NCBI RefSeq assembly: GCF_947488565.1
Contig: NZ_CANKZC010000004.1
Span: 186,001 to 250,000 of the forward strand
Length of the DNA stretch: 64,000 bases
Direction: 5' to 3'
Origin: an uncultured Psychrobacter sp.
GTDB taxonomy: Bacteria; Pseudomonadota; Gammaproteobacteria; Pseudomonadales; Moraxellaceae
Shown here one piece after another: positions 57,187-64,000 of this stretch (within the stretch, counting starts at the first letter, position 1; every line of letters begins with the position of its first letter). The position numbers and the translations under genes are program-made. The notes under the pieces were generated by a model, which saw only the letters and a list, made by a program, of their open reading frames with translations, made no database searches and was not told the DNA's origin.

Positions 57187-58467
57187 TTATAAAATCACCT
57201 TACCTTTATAGTAAACCGCTTCGCGTCTTGGTAGGCGGGCTACTGCTTCCGCGGAACAAGAAGCATTGACCAGTATAAAGTCAGCGTCAGCACCTACGAA
57301 CGGCCAGACTTGCTCGCCTTGATCGTCCAAAGGTAACGTATGATTGGTAATCATTTTTAACGCACGATTCAAACGATATTCGTCAGTCCAATTATAGAGT
57401 TGCGCGCACAAGTTTGCTTTTTGTAGCATATCGCCCGTTCCAAATGGTGAAAAATTATCCATAAGGTTATCAGTACCAGTTAGGACGTTAACGTTGTGTT
57501 TTCTTAAGGTAGGAATAGGCATTGCTTGTTTGCCAATTGGCACACTGGAGACAATACCGATACCATATTCTGCAAATTGCTCAGCGATAAATTCCAGCTC
57601 TTTTTGTGGCATCATCGCTAAGGCGTAAGCATGGGTAATAAAGGTTTTACCTTGTAGCACCTCGTTTTCTTTAACCCTTTTTATCATATACTCCATCACG
57701 GCTTTACCAGAAGGCAGGTCTTCATGGAGATGAATATCGACACCTTTGTCATAATCTAACGCGATATCAAACATAATATCTAAAGATCTTTTCATATCGC
57801 CATCGACAACTGTGGGATCAAGTCCGCCAATGAAATCAATATCCATTTGAGCCGCCTCTCTCAACAAGCCCTCGGACTGCGAATAAAGAATACCATGTTG
57901 AGGAAAGGCGGCTATTTCCCAATCAAAACTGTCTTGGTAATTATCCAACGCTAACAGCAGATGTTCTAAGCTTTTTAACCCGCTAATGGGATCGATATTG
58001 CAGTGGCAACGAGCAAAAGTAGAGCCATAGCTTTGCATGAGCTGTATGCATTCTTCAGCTTTTCGCTGAGAGTCAGGAAGGAGTTTTGGAATTAACTTTT
58101 CCTCCAGACGAATCATATCTTTGATACTGCCCGTCCAAGGTGCTGCTTGCCAACCTGAACCGTAGTAAGTTTTATCGATATGAATATGCATATCTTGAAA
58201 AGTTGGCAGCATTAAGAATTCATTAGCATCAACTGTTTTTACATCAAGGTTCGTTTGACTCTCATTTGTCAGTTTTTTTTTAGTGATTGATTCGATTTTG
58301 CCATTGAAGATAAAAAGATCAAAAAGCGACGTCTCTGTCGCAACGACTTCATTGTACTTATTGCGCATAAAACCGGTTTCTAATCGAACATTGCTAAGTA
58401 AAAATCCTTCATCGTCGGTCTTATTCTTAGGGCTGTTATTCTCTATATTTTGCTCAGTCAGCTTCAT
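57187..58467 (-). CDS. CodA-like metal-dependent amidohydrolase
   Basis: A 426-residue amidohydrolase related in layout to cytosine deaminase. Metal ligands are His94 and His96 (QDMHIHIDKTYYG), with later HCNIDPISGLKSL, DIHLHEDLPSG, FITHAYALAM and GTDNLMDNFSPFGTGDM. The DIHLHED loop differs from the CodA DVHCDE-like one, so the substrate is probably not cytosine. GGAG lies upstream of the start. First gene of the short operon leading into the MDR reductase and perhaps the tus genes. Confidence 0.88.
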   Translation of the reverse strand: MKLTEQNIENNSPKNKTDDEGFLLSNVRLETGFMRNKYNEVVATETSLFDLFIFNGKIESITKKKLTNESQTNLDVKTVDANEFLMLPTFQDMHIHIDKTYYGSGWQAAPWTGSIKDMIRLEEKLIPKLLPDSQRKAEECIQLMQSYGSTFARCHCNIDPISGLKSLEHLLLALDNYQDSFDWEIAAFPQHGILYSQSEGLLREAAQMDIDFIGGLDPTVVDGDMKRSLDIMFDIALDYDKGVDIHLHEDLPSGKAVMEYMIKRVKENEVLQGKTFITHAYALAMMPQKELEFIAEQFAEYGIGIVSSVPIGKQAMPIPTLRKHNVNVLTGTDNLMDNFSPFGTGDMLQKANLCAQLYNWTDEYRLNRALKMITNHTLPLDDQGEQVWPFVGADADFILVNASCSAEAVARLPRREAVYYKGKVIL

Positions 58468-58750
58468 AGAGCTTCTCCACTATATTTGGATAGATAATCT
58501 GTAACTTCATGGACGATATTATCTAGCAGGATGTATGCATCGTCAGCTGCTATAAGTTTGTGATTATTGATACTTCAGCTAACCATGCTACCATAAAGTT
58601 AACTTGGTCAAATACTGTATATATTGTAAGCAGCAGACTGGTAACACATAGACCACATTATTCAATATGACTCTCTCGTTAGAAAAAACTATGAACAAAA
58701 CAGCTAGGTTCAGGTAGTCTTATTAATCCATGCTGTACGGAGCACTTATT

Positions 58751-61618
58751 ATGTCATCGGCGATGCCATCTACTACAATCAATAACCAAAGCCATCAGCC
58801 CACAGCTGAACAGATCCAAGTTTTAAGTATTGCTAGTGCTTTTGCATATCAGATTTGGGAGAGCCGAACGACTTCTTGTCAGACGTTTTTGCGTAGCTAT
58901 CCACTCGATCAAACGTTAACTCGCCAGCAAATAGATGATCTTATTCAAGATTATACGTTAGATGATAACTACCAGTTGGGCGATGAGACGACAGTCATGA
59001 GAGGGTTGCGAAATTTGCGCAATCTATTGATGATGCGCTGGATTTGGCAAGATGCTTTAAGAATGATAGAGCTTGAACAATTGACAGATGAGCTCTCTGA
59101 ATTTGCTGATGGCTGTATAGACTTTGCCAAAGACTATACTTATCGGCAACTGGTTACTCAATATGGCAAGCCAACTTTTATAGATGATAAAGGGGTGAAG
59201 CGTGTTGACGACATGGCAATTATGGCCATGGGTAAGCTTGGGGCGCATGAGCTGAATTTGTCGAGTGATATCGATCTGATATTTGTCCATCAAGCGCGCG
59301 GTGAGACTGATGGCGATAAGGCACAAGGCACGCGATGCATTGATAACAAGCGTTTTATGACGCGCCTTGGTCAAGGTATCATTAAGTTATTGGATAATTG
59401 TACTGCGGATGGGTTTGTATTCCGGGTAGATATGCGTCTGCGACCATGGGGAGATGGTAGCGATTTGGCCATTCATCTATCAGCATTGCAGAAGTATTTT
59501 GCCAATCATGGACGAGCATGGGAGCGATTTGCCTGGCTAAAAGCACGCGTGGTTGGTCAGATTTCACCGCCATTTTACGATGAATTACAAGCGCTTATTA
59601 GACCTTTTGTTTTTCGGTATTACGTCGATTATAGTGCTTTTTCAGCATTACGTGAGATGAAGTCGCTCATTCAAAACCAAGTGGCGCAGCGAGAAGATTT
59701 AGACAATATCAAGCTAGGTGCTGGCGGTATTCGTGATATTGAGTTTATTGTACAAGCCTTTCAGCTCATCTACGGTGGCCGTCATCCGCAATTACAAGTC
59801 AAGTCGTGTCTGCAAGCAATGATGGCTTTATGTGAACTTGAATATCTTGAATACTCAACCTATGAGCAATTACAAGCCGCTTACCGGTTTTTGCGTCGAC
59901 TTGAGCACGGCATCCAAGCGATTAACGATCAGCAGACTCAGCGTTTGCCTAATGATGAACATTGGCAGTACAATTTGGCTTGCACTTTAGGCTTTGAGAC
60001 TTGGGATGCGCTACTAACAACGCTTAATTTGCATCGTGAAAATGTCAATGTTCCATTTGAGCGTATGGTGACTGAACGACAAGTACCCGATCAAGAAGAT
60101 ACTGAGCTTGACCATGCCAATCTTGATGAGCAAATTGCGCAGCTTGATACCGTATTAACAGAGCAAAACCGCGCTCAATTACAGACATTTTGGCAATCAA
60201 AAATGGTCGCCAACTTAAGCGAGGAAGCCAGAACCCGTTTAGATGATGCTTACCCAGTAATCGTGCATGCGTTGCTTGCGCATCAAGAACAGCAGCAGCT
60301 AGCCAATAGCGCGTTGCCGCGTCTCATCAATTTACTTGAGGCAATTTGTCGGCGCTCAATCTACTTAGTCATGATCGCAGAAAACCCAAATGCAACGGTT
60401 GAGCTGATTCCGATGTTGTCTGCCAGTCCTTGGATTGCAAATGAACTGGCACGGTATCCCGTGCTACTCGATACCTTTTTACAGCAGCGTTATCGTCATC
60501 TGCCAGACAAACTAGAGCTACACGACATTTTGCGCCAGCGTCTATTGCGTGTAGAGCCTGATGACGAAGAAGAGCTACTGAGTGTGCTGCGATTGTTTAA
60601 AAAGAACCAAGTACTGGCCGTTGCTGCTAGCGACGTCTTGGCTGAACGCCCCATTATGAAGGTATCAGATTCCTTGACCTATATTGCAGCTGTGGTGTTA
60701 GAGGCTGCACTGGAACGGGCTTTTGCAGAATTGGTCAAGCGCTATGGCTATCCTATCGCCCAAAATGGTGATCCAGTGACTGAAGCGGATTGTGGTTTTG
60801 CTATTATCGGTTATGGTAAGCTTGGTGGCCTTGAGCTGTCTTATTCCTCCGATTTAGATTTGGTGTTTTTACACAAAATAAAAGAGCAGGGCATGACGAC
60901 TGGCGAGAAGTCAGTAAGCGGCATGAAGTTTGCGGCTCGTTTGGCTCAAAAACTTATGACTTATCTCAATACGCAAACGCGTGATGGACGAGCGTATGAA
61001 ATCGATATGCGTCTGCGCCCATCGGGAAATGCAGGTATGATGGTGGTTTCTTGTCATGCTTTTGAGACTTATCAGCGCGAAAAAGCGTGGGCTTGGGAGC
61101 ATCAGGCACTGGTTCGGGCTCGAGCAATATGCGGTGACAAACGTGTAACAGCGCTATTTTGCGATATTCGCCGTACGATATTGGCATTGCCACGTACGCT
61201 TGATGAAGTACGTACGGAAGTGACAAGTATGCGCATCAAGATGCAAAAGCATCTGGGCACCAGTCAATGGCAACAACAAGCGGGCAAGTTTCATCTTAAG
61301 CAAGACGCTGGCGGTATCATTGATATTGAGTTTCTCGCGCAATTTGTCGTGTTGGCCTATTCGCATAAGTACCCAAGCCTGACTAAGTGGAGCGACAACG
61401 TACGCATCTTTGAAGAGGTGGCGTTGCTTGGCATTTGGGAGGAGCAAGTTTGTCAAGATTTAACTGATGCTTACTTACGTATTCGCGCCGCCACCCATCA
61501 GTTAGCATTGGCTGAGCAATCACTACTGGTAGATGAGCTGCTATGGACAGAGACACGCGCACTGGTACAAGCTCAGTGGCAACATCTTATGGGTGTGTCC
61601 TCGAGAGAAGAAGAATAA
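58751..61618 (+). CDS. glnE: Bifunctional glutamine synthetase adenylyltransferase/adenylyl-removing enzyme
   Basis: Controls glutamine synthetase by attaching or removing AMP. Two nucleotidyltransferase domains are visible: LSSDIDLIF near residue 173 (adenylyl-removing) and YSSDLDLVFLHK near 699 (adenylyl-adding). GAGGIRDIEFIVQ and GGIIDIEFLAQ, one in each half, are further marks. About 955 residues from ATG 58751, which has GGAG eight bases upstream; ATG 58730 is an alternative. The length is normal. Confidence 0.97.
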   Translation: MSSAMPSTTINNQSHQPTAEQIQVLSIASAFAYQIWESRTTSCQTFLRSYPLDQTLTRQQIDDLIQDYTLDDNYQLGDETTVMRGLRNLRNLLMMRWIWQDALRMIELEQLTDELSEFADGCIDFAKDYTYRQLVTQYGKPTFIDDKGVKRVDDMAIMAMGKLGAHELNLSSDIDLIFVHQARGETDGDKAQGTRCIDNKRFMTRLGQGIIKLLDNCTADGFVFRVDMRLRPWGDGSDLAIHLSALQKYFANHGRAWERFAWLKARVVGQISPPFYDELQALIRPFVFRYYVDYSAFSALREMKSLIQNQVAQREDLDNIKLGAGGIRDIEFIVQAFQLIYGGRHPQLQVKSCLQAMMALCELEYLEYSTYEQLQAAYRFLRRLEHGIQAINDQQTQRLPNDEHWQYNLACTLGFETWDALLTTLNLHRENVNVPFERMVTERQVPDQEDTELDHANLDEQIAQLDTVLTEQNRAQLQTFWQSKMVANLSEEARTRLDDAYPVIVHALLAHQEQQQLANSALPRLINLLEAICRRSIYLVMIAENPNATVELIPMLSASPWIANELARYPVLLDTFLQQRYRHLPDKLELHDILRQRLLRVEPDDEEELLSVLRLFKKNQVLAVAASDVLAERPIMKVSDSLTYIAAVVLEAALERAFAELVKRYGYPIAQNGDPVTEADCGFAIIGYGKLGGLELSYSSDLDLVFLHKIKEQGMTTGEKSVSGMKFAARLAQKLMTYLNTQTRDGRAYEIDMRLRPSGNAGMMVVSCHAFETYQREKAWAWEHQALVRARAICGDKRVTALFCDIRRTILALPRTLDEVRTEVTSMRIKMQKHLGTSQWQQQAGKFHLKQDAGGIIDIEFLAQFVVLAYSHKYPSLTKWSDNVRIFEEVALLGIWEEQVCQDLTDAYLRIRAATHQLALAEQSLLVDELLWTETRALVQAQWQHLMGVSSREEE

Positions 61619-61694
61619 GCGTTTATACGGCAAAGGGTATAAATAAAAGCCAAGCTAGGATAAACTAAAATGTTTCATTTGTTTGGCTTTCCGA

Positions 61695-61703
61695 TGATAT
61701 AAT
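61695..61703 (+). promoter_or_regulatory. Extended -10 promoter element upstream of ilvE
   Basis: TGATATAAT at 61695-61703 matches the extended -10 consensus (TGnTATAAT); no good -35 accompanies it, as is common for extended -10 promoters. Confidence 0.5.
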
Positions 61704-61810
61704 CGTTTACGCACTAATACGGACTCGGTGTAAGCATACAATTTTAATTAAAACACTTACTTAAAACTCAATAAAAAGTTAGTCAATAGTACTAACATAA
61801 GGATTCTTAC

Positions 61811-62740
61811 ATGAATATGGCAACACAGGAAGGAAAGCTTTGGATGAACGGCACAATGGTTGAACAACCTGATGCCAAAGTTCATGTACTTACCCATAGT
61901 TTGCATTATGGTATGGCAGTGTTTGAGGGTGTACGTGCTTATCAAACTGATGACAATCGTACCGCAATCTTCCGTTTAAAAGAGCATACTGAGCGTCTGC
62001 TAGGATCTGCAAAGATCTTCCAAATGGACGTGCCTTTCGACGCAGCTACGCTTGAGCAAGCACATAAAGATGTGGTTAAACAAAATAAGTTGGCAGAAGC
62101 TTATATTCGTCCACTTATTTGGGTTGGCGCAGAAAAGTTAGGTCTATCCTCACATGGTAACAGTATCAACGCGATGGTTGCAGCTTGGCACTGGGGCGCG
62201 TATCTTGGTGACGAGGGCATCCAAAACGGTATTCGGGTTAAAACATCCTCTTATACACACCACATGCCAAACGTCACTATGTGTAAGGCTAAAGCCTCAA
62301 GTAACTATCCTGTCTCTATCATGGCCAACCAAGAAGTGACTCGTAATGGCTATGACGAAGCCATCTTAATGGACCCACAAGGCTTTGTGTGTCAAGGTGC
62401 AGGTGAGAATTTATTCTTAGTTAAGAACGGTGAACTACATACCCCAGATTTATCTGGCGGCGCACTAGATGGTATTACTCGTCGTACTATCTTGCAGTTT
62501 GCGGCTGACTTAGGTATCAACGTCATCGAACGCCGTATCACGCGTGATGAGTTTTACTTAGCAGACGAGATTTTTATGACTGGTACTGCTGCTGAGGTCA
62601 CACCGATTCGTGAATATGATGACCGTACTATCGGTAATGGTGGTCGCGGTCCATTGACCGAAAAGCTACAAACGTTATATTTTGACGTAGTACACGGCCG
62701 TAATGAGAAATATATGGACTGGTTAAGCTTTATTGATTAA
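61811..62740 (+). CDS. ilvE: Branched-chain amino acid aminotransferase
   Basis: PLP enzyme exchanging amino groups between glutamate and leucine, isoleucine or valine. The PLP lysine is Lys161 in AKASSNYP. HSLHYGMAVFEGVRAY and MTGTAAEVTPI are fold-class IV signatures. The 309-residue length is normal. AAGGA precedes the start. A terminator follows. Confidence 0.97.
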   Translation: MNMATQEGKLWMNGTMVEQPDAKVHVLTHSLHYGMAVFEGVRAYQTDDNRTAIFRLKEHTERLLGSAKIFQMDVPFDAATLEQAHKDVVKQNKLAEAYIRPLIWVGAEKLGLSSHGNSINAMVAAWHWGAYLGDEGIQNGIRVKTSSYTHHMPNVTMCKAKASSNYPVSIMANQEVTRNGYDEAILMDPQGFVCQGAGENLFLVKNGELHTPDLSGGALDGITRRTILQFAADLGINVIERRITRDEFYLADEIFMTGTAAEVTPIREYDDRTIGNGGRGPLTEKLQTLYFDVVHGRNEKYMDWLSFID

Positions 62741-62759
62741 CGTTATCTAGCAAAATTAA

Positions 62760-62794
62760 AAAGGCTGAACATAATTGTTCGGTCTTTTTTTTAT
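62760..62794 (+). terminator. Terminator after ilvE
   Basis: AAGGCTGAAC pairs with GTTCGGTCTT (G-U pairs allowed), followed by a run of eight T. Confidence 0.8.
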
Positions 62795-62847
62795 GTTAAT
62801 ATACGGAGCATATTATTTATTCATACTATTTAAAGTGAGTAGTTTCG

Positions 62848-63684
62848 ATGCCAATGGGTACAAAAGCAGCATATAACAACAATATTAAGCAAATTATCTG
62901 TATTAAATGGGGTACTAAATATGGCGCTGATTATGCCAATAAGCTCTATGGTATGGTATCACGCAATATTACGCCACCATTTCGCTTCGTCTGCTTTACT
63001 GACGATACTACAGACGTTCGTTCAGAGATTGAGTGTCAAGAACTGCCTCCTTTAGACGTGACTATGCCAACCAATACCTTAGGTAAATGGCCAAAGTCAC
63101 GACTTTGGGGTGAAAAGTTAGGTGATCTATCAGGAACTGTCCTATTTGTAGATCTGGATGTCATTATCGTTGATAGCCTTGATCCTTTTTTTGAGTATGG
63201 TAAACCTGATGATGTTATCTTGTCTTATAATCCAAGTAATCCCTTAGAGCGGTTAGGGCAAACGTCTTGCTTTCGTTTTCAAGTTGGTTCGTTGGTATCT
63301 CTTCAAGAAAAATTTAAAGCTGATCCGCAAGGTATCGCTGATAAATACCGCTTTGAGCAACGCTTTGTAACTCGTAATGCGCCAAATGGTGTCAAGTTGT
63401 TCCCAAAGAAATGGGTGGCCCATTTTAGACGTAAGTGTCGTCAACCGTTCCCGCTAAATTATATCAAAGAACCAAAAATCCCTAAAGGGGCACGCATTGT
63501 TATCTTCCCAGGTGGCCTATATCCCACCAATGCTATCGAGGGTAGATATGACAAAAAGTCAGCTAATAATATTAAAGACCATTTGAAAAACTTAAAACAC
63601 CCTAAAAACTTAAAGCATCCTCTTCGTCATCTACGTCATTTTATCTTGCCCGTAGATTGGGTTGAAAAGCACTGGAAAGAGTAG
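62848..63684 (+). CDS. Putative glycosyltransferase
   Basis: A 278-residue soluble protein. IICIKWGTKYGADYANKLYG at the start and the acidic FVDLDVIIVDSLDPF (DLD at 102-104) resemble the nucleotide-sugar and metal-binding DxD of GT-A-type transferases, close to the GT8 pattern. The C-terminal third is Lys- and His-rich (KDHLKNLKHPKNLKHP). Cell-surface polysaccharide or lipooligosaccharide synthesis is a reasonable inference. ATG 62848 or 62854 may start it; neither has a strong ribosome-binding site. Confidence 0.72.
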   Translation: MPMGTKAAYNNNIKQIICIKWGTKYGADYANKLYGMVSRNITPPFRFVCFTDDTTDVRSEIECQELPPLDVTMPTNTLGKWPKSRLWGEKLGDLSGTVLFVDLDVIIVDSLDPFFEYGKPDDVILSYNPSNPLERLGQTSCFRFQVGSLVSLQEKFKADPQGIADKYRFEQRFVTRNAPNGVKLFPKKWVAHFRRKCRQPFPLNYIKEPKIPKGARIVIFPGGLYPTNAIEGRYDKKSANNIKDHLKNLKHPKNLKHPLRHLRHFILPVDWVEKHWKE

Positions 63685-64000
63685 TTATAAAGTCTGGTTA
63701 GGTTTAGCTTGTTTTCATTGGCGATAGTTTCATTTAATAGCTAACTGGCATTACCAAATGAAAGCTGCTATCAAATGCAATAGATAAGCTATATTATTAG
63801 ATGGTTATAGATTAAGTTTTACTCAGGTGCGACACCTATACTCACAGAAACTGCAAAAAACAACCCAATCCCACTTTATGGTCTGTGCAGTGGATTAACG
63901 ATTTTGCTAAATAATAAAGCTTATTGTTTGAAGTTTTCAGCAAGTGTGGAAGTTATAAAAATATAGAAATCTTTCATAACCAGTAGGTGAAAAAATGGAA
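63685..64000. other. Terminal intergenic region, possible gene start at the window edge
   Basis: About 310 bp without a supported gene. At the very end, ATG 63995 is preceded by AGGTG at suitable distance, so a plus-strand gene may begin here, but only two codons are visible. Confidence 0.3.

Overview
The window looks like a chromosomal stretch of a Moraxellaceae gammaproteobacterium, most likely a Psychrobacter. This is inferred from moderately AT-rich DNA, the protein flavour, and characteristic gene pairs such as prmC-moeB; no rRNA or other phylogenetic marker is present. I see no tRNA or rRNA, no CRISPR array, no prophage, and no intact insertion sequence. Nearly everything is core metabolism, translation-related modification and transport, with a few small, poorly described or damaged genes in between.

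Layout. Positions 1-8516: the end of an unrecognised gene, serC, then a spacer with a 9-bp tandem repeat and a REP-like palindrome, followed by a yejA / gloB / yejB-yejE-yejF run (peptide ABC importer with a glyoxalase II gene inside). Positions 8573-18663: an LtrA-like membrane protein, iron-dependent alcohol dehydrogenase, a lipoprotein MsrA-MsrB fusion, folE, fabI, a DUF1275 membrane protein, a tiny acidic protein, an SLC13-type anion transporter, and a RoxA-like ribosomal oxygenase. Positions 18846-30764: a small lipoprotein, purB, a large exported protein, mnmA, ispF, grxD, an unknown protein, mnmG, a chaB-like gene with a nonsense codon, an AEC permease, and an ornithine-cyclodeaminase-family enzyme.

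Positions 30867-45424: a small membrane protein and LLM oxidoreductase pair, PQQ-dependent membrane dehydrogenase with a perfect 24-bp inverted repeat in front, a CysB-like regulator, an AmpG-like permease, prmC-moeB, an ABC1/UbiB-family kinase, an MFS transporter, an Lrp-family regulator, and leuA. Positions 45614-64000: an exported unknown protein, accC and accB, a MATE exporter, a coiled-coil lipoprotein, an EVE-domain protein, hemW, an entericidin-like lipoprotein, trmL, the tusDCBE sulfur relay downstream of an amidohydrolase/reductase pair, glnE, ilvE, and a putative glycosyltransferase.

Functional threads. Wobble-base tRNA modification is unusually well represented: mnmA (2-thiouridine), its TusDCBE sulfur donors, mnmG (cmnm5U) and trmL (2'-O-methyl) all lie within about 33 kb, though in separate transcription units. 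Fatty acid synthesis is represented by accB/accC and fabI, branched-chain amino acids by leuA and ilvE, and translation quality by prmC and RoxA. I did not find a convincing new multi-gene system. The most noteworthy signals are the chaB nonsense codon, the gcd-upstream palindrome, the large exported DUF11-like protein, gloB inside the yej locus, and two short genes that a length-filtered gene caller could miss.
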